From assembly GCA_022495995.1 (NCBI GenBank), contig JAFEMH010002341.1, positions 186,001-250,000 of the forward strand: a stretch of 64,000 nt of DNA, in the 5' to 3' direction. The position numbers and the translations under genes were made by a program. Numbering within the stretch: the first letter of the stretch is position 1; each line of letters begins with the position of its first letter. A model generated the notes under the pieces. The model was not told where the DNA came from. It saw nothing but the letters and a program-made list of their open reading frames with translations, and made no database searches. Origin of the DNA: Adenophora triphylla var. japonica (taxonomy: Eukaryota; Streptophyta; Magnoliopsida; Asterales; Campanulaceae). Shown here in pieces: positions 1 to 9,963 of the stretch.

Positions 1-1276
1 CTACGCCATCTCTCCTTCTCCCTTATTTCTTCACTTCCACCTTTTTCCATTCTCTCTTGCACCCACGATAACTAAGGAGAAAGAACATTGCTGCTCAGTC
101 ACTTCAAAGAAACATTGCTAAAGCATTTCAACTCAATTGGCAAAGATTCTTGTGTTATTGCGCTCGTCTTTTCGAGGGTGCTCCGGATCTGGTCTAAGAG
201 TCTCGATTTCGTACTCATTCATTTCGACGGATTGTCACCGGAGTTTTGTTGGTGACGACCCTTTGCAGACTGATTTTGGAGACTTTGCTACGAGATGGAG
301 GTGTGGTTTTGAGAATGTCGGAGATATGGTTCGCCTTTAATCTCCGAGAAGATGATCGGAGATTGCTCGGTTTGATTCCTACCCATATGCTCGATCTGCT
401 TTCTGCGGTCACGTTGAGTTCATTGGCTCGTCTCGGTCTGGACCTGCTCGGAACTTGGCAAATTTCAGGAACGCGGGCTGCTTCCAAGGGCAGCTAAGGT
501 CGGCACCAATGTGTCTGCGGTCACGGGCAAAGAAATGCGGACTGTGAGCAGCTAGCGGCGGCAAGGATGTGCGGGAACCATCTCACCGGGCTGCGGTCTG
601 GATTTGGCCGGAGTGCTCGCCGCGGTCAAGGAGGCAGTGGGAGTGACCGGAGCGGGCATAGGAGTGCGGTCTTGATAGATTTCGCCACGGACTGTGGTCA
701 TGGACTGAAGTGAGACATGTGGGCGGCGGGTTACTAGCTTTTTTCGGAGATTGTAAAATAGTCCGGGCACCGGACTGTGGTCCGACAATAGTGATAAAAA
801 GTGTCAATATTTTTGCCAAAATTCGGCCGGATGAAATCGGTCATCGACCGATCTAAAAAGAAACCGCCGGACCAAGTACAGGAACAGTCCCATAATATCT
901 CTGTCCATTACTTACTTTCTACTGAAATGAAAGTAGGAGACTAGACAACACTGTAGCTGTCCTTTGCGTTTGCGTGGGAAGTTGAAATTAGATAATGGGA
1001 TGAAAAGTCAAATATGGCATGTTAGCCACACAAATACAATAGCTGGCATATGAAAGGACATTGATACAAGCAAATGAGCCAAAATATTCAAAATAGGCCC
1101 TGACAATAGTACAAGTTAGCACGTGGGTGTGTCAGCGAAAAAAAAAAGACGCGGAAATCTGCACAATCCGCAGCCCGTTTTGACCAAGGCAGATTCGGAT
1201 ACCAGATCGCAAACTACCAGTGGCCAGGATTTTCTCACTCCTCGAAATCCGTGGACCTCTCCCCTATGAGCACAGC
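1..1276. other. unassigned sequence left of the first retrotransposon
   Basis: I see no open frame of useful length, TIR, LTR or RNA gene here. The stretch at about 470-780 is G/C-rich and CpG-rich, with recurring GCGG and CCGG words; the rest is ordinary AT-rich sequence. It may be host intergenic DNA or part of an element cut by the window edge. The Athila-like LTR begins at 1277 next to ACAGC. I cannot test that as a target-site duplication because the other end of the element is truncated. Confidence 0.5.
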
Positions 1277-2849
1277 TGAAGGAGGAAAACTCCCTCTTGT
1301 AATAAAAACCGAGCAAGTATACTCACTATCGGTGTAGCAGTATGCAAATGCAGGGGTCGAATCCACAGAGACTCGTTGGTAAACAAGTAAAGTGAAAGCA
1401 GTGAATTTTGTAACCAAAGTTTATAGATTTGATTTAAGCCTAAAAACATAAATTAAATAATAAAAACTAACTAAACTAGAAAATAGATTATGAGCAGAGA
1501 TTCGTAGATTGAATTTCACTTTACCATCATTCTATGCACAATTTTACTTATAAAACATTAACTCAACTTCTAGGGTTCATTCACTTTGGCTAGGATCGAC
1601 ACGGTTAGATGGCCGGATTACAATCCTAAATACTCTTTTTAATATTGTGATGTCTATTAAGGTACCACAATATGCCAAGAATACATTAAACATGAAAGAA
1701 TAAAAGAACCTAACATTGATCTGATTCTATTACGGCACAGACCAATTTATTCAATCAATAGTGGTCTATGCATCAAAATCCCAAATTAATGGCGAATTCA
1801 ATATCCAAATATTCAAAGACGAGTTTGTATCTTAACATACGTCTTGAATCTAAGAATAAGAAATTAAAATCTATTATTGAACTAGAAGGAATCAAATAGA
1901 AAGAATTAAAATATTAATGCATAGAAATTCGGATAAAGATCCAACCAATCTACAAATCGAAGAAATTTAGCTACTCATAATTTACAATGATAAAACCTGG
2001 ATTGATGAATTCTTCTTCTTCAAAGAATTGTTAAAAACCAAAATTCTAAAATATGATATGATCTGTGATATGATATATGAGATCCTCCCATAGTAACGTG
2101 GCTGCAAATTTTATATAAAGAATAGGGTAAAAGACTGTGGACCCAAGCTTGGAAAAAATAATACTGCCCTTGAGTAATACGCCAAACAGTTGCTGGAAAT
2201 CGACGTAGCGCGGCCGCCCTAACATCTGGCGCGCCCGCCCTACTTGGCCGAGAGTTTGGCCGTGTGATTTTCTCTCTAGCGCGGCCGCCCTTAGTGATTG
2301 GCGCGTCCGCCCTTATAAACAGAATGCTTGTGCGTGAACTTGGCCTTTAGCTTGGCCCAACCTTGGCCCAACCTTCACCTGGCCGGCCCTCCTTAGCAAT
2401 GGCCCCAATTCCTCGGCCAAATACCATGCATGCAGTGGCCTAGTTTGTAATATTTAGTATTCGTTTCGTTCCCACAATTGCCAAGTCCACTTTGACCACT
2501 GTAATGAATTCTTTTGCACTTCGCTCTTTGAGATTTTATTTTTCATTTAATCCCATGAATTTTTATAAATCAAATTCGTCCGAAAATTCCATATTTCCAG
2601 TTCAGTCCCTGAACTTTCAATATTTCCAATTTAGTCCTTGGAGCTCGTTTATTTCACTATTTTCCTTCTCTGCTCCGCTCCACTTTATTCCTTTTGCACT
2701 TTTTAGCCATAAAATACACCTTTAATCAGCTCTATACCCTGTACTCATAAAATACTCACAAACCACATCAAATATACATAAAACTCGGGAATCAAACACA
2801 AAGAAAGCCTAAAAGTGCATCATTTGGATGGGTAAATACACATCCATCA
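1277..2849 (-). repeat. 3' LTR of the Athila-like element (full length, about 1.57 kb)
   Basis: Bases 1277 to about 2101 match 6993-7814 almost base for base, which identifies them as LTR copies. The left limit is set by the primer-site side of the other copy. The right limit is set by the terminal pair TGATGG/CCATCA and an adjacent GTTTGTGGGTGTT polypurine-type tract at 2850-2862 (minus strand). A minus-strand TATA box lies at 2111-2120. The portion 2102-2849 has no partner because the 5' copy is truncated. Confidence 0.88.
2111..2313 (-). promoter_or_regulatory. LTR promoter: TATA box with four GC-rich upstream boxes
   Basis: Reading the minus strand, CTTTATATAA (2111-2120) is a good TATA box. 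Upstream lie four GC-rich boxes: AGCGCGGCCGCCCT at 2207 and 2278, and TGGCGCGCCCGCCCT-type at 2227 and 2299 (the second has one C-to-T change). Start-to-start steps are 20, 51 and 21 bp, so this is a 71-72 bp tandem pair, each unit carrying two related boxes. The surrounding sequence is AT-rich, so the boxes stand out. Promoter function is inferred from position in the LTR. Confidence 0.7.
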
Positions 2850-4431
2850 AACACCCACAAACTAACCTTTTGCTCGTCCCGAGTAAAACAAAACTAAAAA
2901 GAAATAAAATAAAACAACTCTAAATACTACTAATAAAATATTAAAACAAAATAATTATTTTTGGGTTGTTCTATCACAGATGAGTCATTGGCCATACAAG
3001 TCTCAGATTCTCACCAACACACATAATCAACAAGTGCCACCACAGTAATGGGATTACAATCACATTGAAGCATAAAACTCACAATTTTCCACCGCGGCCT
3101 GAATGATGAATGAATTATGGGAGGTCACTGCCAACAACCTAAGATTGTTTATGGATTCACTAAGTGATGCTCTAAATCAATATGTTATAGACAGTACAAC
3201 CCAAAAAGGACACTCATATGCATATTTACACGATTGTCAACCCGGTTACTCAATATTGAAAGAGTGATATGACTTAAAAGTTAAGGTGCGAAAGATCGCA
3301 GGGCTAGGTTCATGGTTACAAATGAAGATAAGGACATACGAACATAAGAAAAGTGAAACTAGAAAGTCTTCTTTTAACAATACATCCTCACTTTGATGAT
3401 GATTTCTCCACTCACCCTTATTACTTCCCAATGTGCCAACCCACAAACTAAAACTTTTTCATACATTGACATGGGGTTGGGCACATTCCATTACTTTCTT
3501 TGGTCACCTTGAAACATAATTTCCACTTCAACATTAGAGAGGGCAAGACTTTTTTTTTTTTACTATTTTGCTCAAGCCCCTCTTTTTCATTACATAACAT
3601 GACCCGTTTTTTTTTTTTTCGTGACCAATTTCCACTCAATCCTTTGATTTTCATGACATCCCCCAAAATATCCCCATTCTTTCCCTAGTTTCACTTTCTT
3701 GAAAGGTGAGAAAATAGTGTATAAGCTAAAAGGGTGGGATAATGAAGGTACAAATGAAGGCGAATGGTTGTCTAAGATAACCTCCCACTTTGTGAGAGAT
3801 TCCATTCTTTTTTTTTCAAGCTCAAAAAGGGTTCTAGCGGAAAATTTTTTAGTGACTAGAATGTTTAAGGCTTACAAAAAGGGATTCAATGAATAGCCAT
3901 ATATATCAAGTAACCTATTGACGTGTTATTGACAATCATGCAAACATGTTCCAGGGACCCCGAGAATACACGAAGTGATCCCATAAAGGGCACCTAAGTT
4001 GATGACAATGACCAAGAATATTGTACGGAAGTGAGAGGTGGTGCAATCATAATTTAAATGTTTCAATGCAATCCCAATCACCACACTAATAATAGCACAT
4101 GTGATTTTAAAATTAAAGCACACTCTCATCAACAAAGACTTTGGCCAACATCCCAACTATGAAAAGAACAAAAAATTTTAAATTTTTCTATTTTTTAGAG
4201 GGTGACACTATATACACTCCCCTATAAACCCACAAACTCGGAGAGATGTCTACCCCCAAACTCAAAACATGCTATGTCCTCAGAGCAAAGAGAACAAAAG
4301 TGTGCCTTGGGCTTAACGGATGGCAAGACACGACAAAACAGTAATTAACATAAAAATAAAACATACCTCATTGGGTTGCCTCCCAAGCAGCGCATTTGGT
4401 TAAAGTCGTTAGCCCGACTATGATCCCAAGC
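2850..4431 (-). other. 3' untranslated interior of the Athila-like element
   Basis: There is no credible coding region between the protease stop and the 3' LTR. The sequence includes T-runs near 3549-3562 and 3607-3621. Near 4375-4400 it has the phrase TTGGGTTGCCTCCCAAG, which I know as a common sequence next to the gag-protease end of this class of plant gypsy element. Pol domains that would normally lie here are absent, not merely frameshifted: I see no YxDD or DNGxxF motif on either strand. Confidence 0.7.
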
Positions 4432-5646
4432 TTACTTGGCCTTAGCTTTGCGGCCTTTGGACCATCTATTTTCTTCACGGGCACAAACACCCTTCTCTTT
4501 CCAAATCAGCTCTCCATTGTCAACAAGTAGGGGTAAAGCCACATTTATTTTTGAAACTTTACGCTTGTGCTTACCCCTCTTTCTTTTCTTTTTATTGGGG
4601 TTTCCACCCCCAAACTCAACTCTTTCAACCTTCAAAATACCATTCTCACAACCAAGATCAAGAGAGTTATCATGCACAAAAATATTTAAAAATATAGAAT
4701 CAGATAAATCACTATAACTCTCCTCACTAACTCTAAGTTTTGAAGGCCCTTGTGGTGGATGTGATGGATTCGACTCTTTATGGGAGTCGTGTGGGGAGTG
4801 ATACGACCCGTTACTCCTAGAGTATTGGTCGGATTTAGTGTTACTAGCCACGGGACAGACGTCCGCATTATCCCTACTTTTCTCACATCCATTCACATCA
4901 TATATGACCATTGGTAAATCATTTATGGCTCCTACAAAACCATCTTTGGGGGAGAGTTTCTCATCATTTTTAAGCATACAAAACTTACATTCCTCCCCCA
5001 TGCCTCTCAAAGACACAACCCCTTGACACACTTCAATGGTGGCCTTAGTGTCAAACATAAATGGCCTCCCAAGCAGAATGGGAGTTTTCAGTTGTTCCTC
5101 ACTTGATCCCTCCATACACATCACATAAAAGTCAATGGGGATAATGATTTTATCAATTTTAACCAACACCCCTACAATAACCCCTAAGGGTCTTTTAATT
5201 GAGAGATCCGCCAATTGCAAGTCTCTCATGGGTGGTTTCAACTCACATCCCCCCAAACTTCTAAAAACATGAAAGGGCATCACATTGACACTTGCCCCAA
5301 GATCCAACAACCCTTTAAAATTTTGACCCCCTAAAGAAATTGGGATAGTGAAACACCCGGGGTCTTTTTGAACATGTTTAATCTTTTCAAACTCCACACC
5401 TCTCTGGGATGCGGTTTTCACAACATTGGGGGGAGGGGTTTCTAAATTTAATGCAGAAAATACATATTGAACCTCCCCCATCTCATCCTCTTCCTCACTA
5501 ACATTATCACTATTATCACATTCAAAATTATCAAGGAAAGATAAAAATACCTCCTCAATTTCCTCACTTTCATCCCACACTGTTGTGATTGACTTTGCTT
5601 GCTTAGGTGGGTTCTTCTCTTTCATCAACTCTTGGGCAACCTTCAC
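4432..5646 (-). CDS. retrotransposon aspartic protease with basic C-terminal tail
   Basis: This 404-residue frame continues the gag polyprotein. Around residues 113-124 it has LLDLGASVNVMP, the retropepsin active-site loop of Athila-type elements (D-L-G-A instead of D-S/T-G-A), followed by the ILLGRPF strand near residue 190. The N-terminal part is acidic. The last ~60 residues are Lys/Arg-rich (KKKRKRGKHKRK), which may bind nucleic acid. It overlaps the gag frame by 43 bp in a different frame. A one-base indel near 5665-5680 explains this best, because the protease frame upstream of its first Met reads sensibly into gag. The protease would cut Gag in the particle. Whether this copy is functional is unknown. 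Confidence 0.85.
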   Translation of the reverse strand: MKVAQELMKEKNPPKQAKSITTVWDESEEIEEVFLSFLDNFECDNSDNVSEEEDEMGEVQYVFSALNLETPPPNVVKTASQRGVEFEKIKHVQKDPGCFTIPISLGGQNFKGLLDLGASVNVMPFHVFRSLGGCELKPPMRDLQLADLSIKRPLGVIVGVLVKIDKIIIPIDFYVMCMEGSSEEQLKTPILLGRPFMFDTKATIEVCQGVVSLRGMGEECKFCMLKNDEKLSPKDGFVGAINDLPMVIYDVNGCEKSRDNADVCPVASNTKSDQYSRSNGSYHSPHDSHKESNPSHPPQGPSKLRVSEESYSDLSDSIFLNIFVHDNSLDLGCENGILKVERVEFGGGNPNKKKRKRGKHKRKVSKINVALPLLVDNGELIWKEKGVCAREENRWSKGRKAKAK

Positions 5647-6934
5647 AAGTTGCTCTATTTTGTGTGCCTATCTTTTCAAACGCAGCATATGTATTTCTAT
5701 TACTTTGCTGCATCTCCATCCTTAACTGCTGGACTGCCAGCTCCCAAGGCTCTTTATCATGTTGTCCAGGTGGTGGCACATGAAGAGGTTTCACTTGCTG
5801 ATTATGATGGCCACCCCATGGATTGTAGTTACCATATGGGTTGCCTTGGGGTGGTGGTCCTTGTACATACCCATTGAATGCATGTGCCTGTTCAGGATTA
5901 TACAAGAAATTTGCTGCACTTGGACACATATTAGTCACATGAGATGATAAACCACAATTCGCACAATAATCAGTAATAACATTGGCACCAGCAGAAGTGC
6001 CACAAGAAGTCAATTTATCCAATTTATTATTTAAAAGTGCGATCTGCTTTGAAATATTATCACTAGCATTCAATTCAAGTACCCCCCTTGTTTTACCCCT
6101 CGAACTCTTTTGTTGAGAATTAGCACTCAACATCTCAAATAAAGCTTTCGTTTCTTCCGGGGTCTTGGCTCCTATCGAGCCTCCAGCAGCATTGTCAACC
6201 ATTGATTGACCATTGTCATTCAAGCCATCATAAAAGGCTTGGTTCAGTGAGGGTAGTGTGAAATTGTGTTGGGGACATTGCATTAACATTGTATTAAATC
6301 TTTCCCATGCCTCATGAAAGGTCTCCCCCACATCTTGGGAAAATGTCATCAATTTCTGTCTTAAACTAGCCACCAGATGATGTGGGTAATATCTTTTAAG
6401 GAACACATCTTGTAACTCTCCCCAAGTACTGATGCTGCTCGGTGCAAGCATCATCAACCATGTCTTAGCCACTCCCTTAAGAGTATAAGGAACATACTTC
6501 AGTCTAATTTGCTCCTCAGTTACTCCCTGTCTTAACAAAAATTGAGCAACAACAATAATATACTCTTTAAGGAACGTAAGTGCATCCTCACCAGGCAATC
6601 CGTGAAAGCTTGGCAACATGGCAAAGTATTGTCCTTTGACCTCTAGATTTTTGGCTGCATCGGACAGCACTATGAAAGAGGTAGATGTGTCTACCCTAGG
6701 TCTCAGGAAATCATTCATAGTCTGCGCCGGTGGTACTGCCATCTCGGCTTTCTCTTCCTCTACCTCGGTGGTGGAGGGTTCTGATTCGGTGTCCGAATCT
6801 GAGAAAAGGGGATTAAAGAGGGGATTGCCCTCAAATACTTCCTCAAGAAGCTTAGTATCTTTAGCTTTATTAAGTCTGTTTATGTTGTCGTTCAATGGCA
6901 CCAATGTAGGCTTCAAAGAACGACGACCTTGCAT
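5603..6934 (-). CDS. gag: Gag capsid/nucleocapsid protein of the Athila-like element
   Basis: A 443-residue open frame starting 35 bases after the primer site. An acidic Ser/Glu-rich N-terminal region (about residues 45-65) is followed by a Retrotrans_gag core. The core has the recognisable stretches ALTFLKEY, AKTWLMML, ELQDVFLKRYYP and FHEAWERFNTML (about residues 120-215). A zinc-knuckle-like CANCGLSSHVTNMC sits near residue 340, and a Gly/Pro/Asn/Gln-rich tail follows. It is free of stops, unlike most coding regions in this window, but ends in a shifted frame before the protease. It should form the particle shell and bind element RNA. Confidence is high for identity, lower for function of this copy. 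Confidence 0.92.
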   Translation of the reverse strand: MQGRRSLKPTLVPLNDNINRLNKAKDTKLLEEVFEGNPLFNPLFSDSDTESEPSTTEVEEEKAEMAVPPAQTMNDFLRPRVDTSTSFIVLSDAAKNLEVKGQYFAMLPSFHGLPGEDALTFLKEYIIVVAQFLLRQGVTEEQIRLKYVPYTLKGVAKTWLMMLAPSSISTWGELQDVFLKRYYPHHLVASLRQKLMTFSQDVGETFHEAWERFNTMLMQCPQHNFTLPSLNQAFYDGLNDNGQSMVDNAAGGSIGAKTPEETKALFEMLSANSQQKSSRGKTRGVLELNASDNISKQIALLNNKLDKLTSCGTSAGANVITDYCANCGLSSHVTNMCPSAANFLYNPEQAHAFNGYVQGPPPQGNPYGNYNPWGGHHNQQVKPLHVPPPGQHDKEPWELAVQQLRMEMQQSNRNTYAAFEKIGTQNRATCEGCPRVDEREEPT

Positions 6935-6968
6935 TCACTACCTAACTTACTTGTTTACTTGAAACAAG

Positions 6969-6986
6969 TCCCCGGCAACAGCGCCA
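6969..6986 (-). other. primer-binding site, tRNA-Asp type
   Basis: Minus strand TGGCGCTGTTGCCGGGGA, six bases inside the 5' LTR end. It differs by one base from the complement of the plant tRNA-Asp 3' end, as I remember it (…CCGGCAACGGCGCCA). tRNA-Asp priming is usual for Athila-type elements. Confidence 0.85.
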
Positions 6987-6992
6987 AAAACT

Positions 6993-7814
6993 TGATGGAG
7001 GAAAACTCCCTCTTGTAATAAAAACCGAGCAAGTGTACTCACTACCGGTGTAGTAGTATGCAAATGCAGGGGTCGAATCCACAGAGACTCGTTGGTAAAC
7101 AAGTAAAGTGAAAGCAGTGAATTTTGTAACCAAAGTTTATAGATTTGATTTAAGCCTAAAAACATAAATTAAATAATAAAAACTAACTAAACTAGAAAAC
7201 AGATTATGAGCAGAGATTCGTAGATTGGATTTCACTATACCATCATTCTATGCACAATTTTACTTATAAAACATTAACTCAACTTCTAGGGTTTATTCAC
7301 TTTGGCTAGGATCGACACGGTTAGATGGCCGGATTACAATCCTAAATACTCTTTTTAATATTGTGATGTCTATTACGGTACCACAATATGCCAAGAATAC
7401 ATTAAACACGAAAGAATAAAAGAACCTAACATTGATCCGATTCTATTACGGCACAGACCAATTTATTCAATCAATAGTGGTCTATGCATCAAAATCCCAA
7501 ATTAATGGCGAATTCAATATCCAAATATTTAAAGACGAGTTCGTATCTTAACATACGTCTCGAATCTAAGAATAAGAAATTAAAATCTATTATTGAAATA
7601 GAAGGAATCAAATAGAAAGAATTAAAATATTAATGCATTGAAATTCGGATAAAGATCCAACCAATCTACAAATCTAAGAAATTTAGCTACTCATAATTTA
7701 CAATGATAAAACCTGAATTGATGAATTCTTCTTCTTCAAAGAATTGTTAAAAACCAAAATTCTAAATATGATATGATCTGTAATATGATATTTGAGATCC
7801 TCCCATTGTAACGT
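6993..7814 (-). repeat. truncated 5' LTR of the Athila-like element
   Basis: It matches 1277-2101 with only scattered differences. The inner end TGATGG (plus reading) abuts the primer site. The match stops after GTAACGTGG at about 7814, where an unrelated 3' gypsy end begins, so the U3 part with promoter boxes is missing from this copy. Confidence 0.88.
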
Positions 7815-8374
7815 GGTTTCAGTCCTATAGACTCCAGTCTTCCGAGACTCCAGTCCACTAGACTCCAATCTCCCAGGCTCCAGCCTCCAGGCTTCAAGCC
7901 AATCTTGAGAGCTCCAAACTCCGGCCATAAATATATACTCAAGCTAGCCACTACAAAAATCATACTCCTCGCTCCGACCATAAATAATCATCTCTCGAAG
8001 TAGGGGGCTACTGATGAACCCTGACTTTTCGGATATATTTATGCATACACTTATACACATTTACATAGTCCCATAAAGTTAAATATACCACATATATACG
8101 TATACCAAATATATACGATGGGCCCCCATAAAGTGCCACATAAGCACTCTCTCACCCTATATATACTATAACCTCCTCAAAGGTGAAAGGTAATCTAAAA
8201 ACACACACTCTCTCTACAATACTCTTTATATATCTCATATACAGAAACTGATCCTTGCGCCCGAGGGTTATAGCGGGGAAACTCCCCGCACTCTAACAGT
8301 GCTATTTTGCAGATCTTGCTCGAGGTGTGACGCGTCTACTGCAACATTTGCCACCCCGAGATGTGGCATCATCA
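7815..8374 (+). mobile_element. 3' end and LTR of a second Ty3/gypsy element
   Basis: 7815-7997 is a 3' untranslated tail rich in ACTCCAG words (seven or eight degenerate repeats at 7818-7890). It is followed by the polypurine tract AGTAGGGGGCTAC (7999-8011) and a short LTR, 8012-8374 (363 bp), bounded by TGATGA and TCATCA. The LTR has a TATA-like TATATATAC near 8159. No 5' part is present; the left side is cut at the Athila-like LTR. The flanks give no visible target duplication, as expected for a truncated copy. Confidence 0.7.
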
Positions 8375-8741
8375 GGGCTTATAAACATAATTCTTAAATC
8401 AGTTTCCTGTTCATTTCGGTTCTCTCTTTATCTTCACCTATTCGTTTCCGACACCAATTGTTTTGCTCAAAAAATAACATTTTAGAGGATTTCATGATGA
8501 TAAATACCACAATCTCTGACCCAAAATTAATTAACAAAAAATTATTAAATTTGCTATTTATCAAAAGTAAATTTGAATTTTTTTGATTATTTATTCTGAT
8601 ATAGAAGGAGTATTTTTTTTATTAATTTGTGATTATTTGATTGATATAATCAAGAAAGTCAAAGTAAAATACTTTTTTGGGGATGTCAGGAGTATTGGAT
8701 TTAAAATAATAATATTGAAACCATTTTTGGCATATATTATA
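8375..8741. other. AT-rich spacer
   Basis: There is no supported feature. The sequence is very AT-rich, with only short chance frames, between the gypsy LTR and the long-TIR transposon. Confidence 0.5.
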
Positions 8742-8826
8742 GGCCAAACTACTACTTTCCTCACTTAAGTTTTTGTGTTATTCAAATGTCCTCACCCATT
8801 TTATTTTATTGCAATGTTCTCACTTA
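8742..8826 (+). repeat. left terminal inverted repeat of the long-TIR element
   Basis: This arm is inverted relative to 11369-11463. It is interrupted at its inner end by the Harbinger-like MITE, inserted at CACTTA. Beyond the MITE, the continuation TTAAGTACAAACG still parallels the right arm. Confidence 0.7.
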
Positions 8827-9795
8827 GACTCCGTTTGTTTCGCGTAAAATGACTTTTAAAAAATAATTTTCGGTAAAATATTTTATGAAAAATGAAAATG
8901 TTTTCTAAAAAACAATTTCATGTGTATGAAAAATTTAAGAATTACATTTTCTAGTGAAAACAAAATCTGGGATAGGTTGAAAAAGATAGGGTGGGGTATG
9001 TAGGGTGATGGAGGTGGGGCGAATAGAGTAGGGTAGGGTAAGATAGAGGTGAGGTGGATGGGGTGTGGGGTAGGGATAGGGTAAAGTGTGGTAGGGATAA
9101 GGTCAGGGGTAGAGTAGAGGTGAAGGGAAGGATGGGGGTGGGGTGGGATATGAGTATTGGGTAGGGTAGGTATGGAGGTGGAGGTGGAGGTGGAGGTGAA
9201 GGTGAAGGTGGGGTGGGTGGGGTAGGGGAAAGGTTGAGGGTAAGATAGGGGTAGGCTAGGATGGGGTATCGATCGGGGTGGAGGAGTTGTTAAAAAACAT
9301 AATAATTTAATTATGCATAAAAAATTTGACAGTGGGGAGCAGTAGGAGTTGTTAAAAAAAATAATTTTAATATAAGTATAAAATATTTGCTCGGGGTGGG
9401 GGATAGGGGAGTTGTTGAAAAATAATTTTAAAATGAGTAAAAAAAAATTTTTTTTATCGGGGGAGGGGAGTGGGTTAATGGGGTGAGGGAGGAGGGGGCA
9501 GTAGGGAGTTGTTATAATTTTAATATGAGTAAAAAAATTACAAGTTGGTGGGGTTGGGGGCAGTGGCAGTTGATTTGGGGTGGGTAGCATGGGGTGTATG
9601 GGAAGTTGGGTGTGCGAGTGATGGTGTTAACATTTTCTGAAAAATGAAACGCGAAGGAAAAATTAGTAGGTCAATTTACTTAAAAAAAGTGGGAAAATAT
9701 TGGAAAATATTTTTTCCATTTTCTAGTGTTTACCAAACACCGAAAAATAGAAAAAATCATTTTCTGGAAACATATTCCCTAAAACAAACGGAGTC
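8827..9795. mobile_element. Harbinger-like non-autonomous element (969 bp) with TTA target duplication
   Basis: It begins GACTCCGTTTGTTT and ends AAACAAACGGAGTC, perfect 14-bp TIRs, flanked by TTA at 8824-8826 and 9796-9798. A 3-bp TWA duplication and this TIR style are typical of PIF/Harbinger MITEs. Subterminal A/T-rich parts are also roughly palindromic. The middle is a G-rich filler and no transposase is encoded. Confidence 0.8.
8985..9285 (+). repeat. G-rich, almost C-free stretch inside the MITE
   Basis: About 300 bases of GGGTGGGG/GGTAGGG/GGAGGTGGAGGTG-type simple sequence with very few C residues on the plus strand; a (GGAGGT)n run lies near 9175-9205. Further GGGG blocks continue to about 9580. 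Several places have four close G-runs and could fold as G-quadruplexes. The long Pro-rich reading frame on the other strand is only a consequence of this composition. Confidence 0.8.
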
Positions 9796-9963
9796 TTAAG
9801 TACAAACGTTTTTCGTTCATGTGTCAACACGTGACTAGCATCTGTTAATTAATGAAGTCTTGATCGTATTTCCCAAAACAAACGGAGTCTTTAAGTACAA
9901 ACATTTTCCGTTCATGTGTTAACACGTGACTAACGCCGGTTAATTAATGAACTTCTTGATCGT
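9774..9963 (+). repeat. 94-bp tandem duplication spanning the MITE end
   Basis: The unit starting at 9774 (last ~22 bp of the MITE plus flank) is repeated from 9868. Both contain AACAAACGGAGTC, CGTTCATGTGT, AACACGTGACTA and TTAATTAATGAA. The copies differ at more than ten positions, so the duplication is old but younger than the MITE insertion. Confidence 0.8.

Larger units (their letters stand above)
1277..7814 (-). mobile_element. Athila-like Ty3/gypsy retrotransposon, gag-protease only, 5' LTR truncated
   Basis: On the minus strand the order is truncated 5' LTR (6993-7814), tRNA-Asp-type primer site (6969-6986), gag (6934-5603), protease (5646-4432), long 3' untranslated region, polypurine end and 3' LTR (1277-2849). 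LTR ends are TGATGG and CCATCA; the outer end of the 3' LTR has decayed to TGAAGG in plus-strand reading. The primer site and the LDLGAS protease motif point to the Athila side of non-chromovirus gypsy elements. No reverse transcriptase, RNase H or integrase is present in the 4.1-kb interior, so it must have moved with enzymes from another element. The right end stops abruptly at about 7814 against a different retrotransposon, so roughly half of the 5' LTR is gone. Confidence 0.9.

Noticed and set aside
1..500. short frames at 137-497 on both strands
   Set aside because: Overlapping frames on both strands with no domain, codon bias or splice context.
2207..2291. GCGGCCGC (NotI) and GGCGCGCC (AscI) sites suggesting vector contamination
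   Set aside because: They are embedded in an LTR whose remaining sequence matches plant retrotransposon structure and are part of a 71-bp repeated promoter unit; one copy already shows natural decay.
8883..9590. 235-codon Pro/Ser/Thr-rich frame on the minus strand
   Set aside because: It is the complement of the G-rich simple sequence in the MITE. Lack of stops follows from composition; no domain, no start context.
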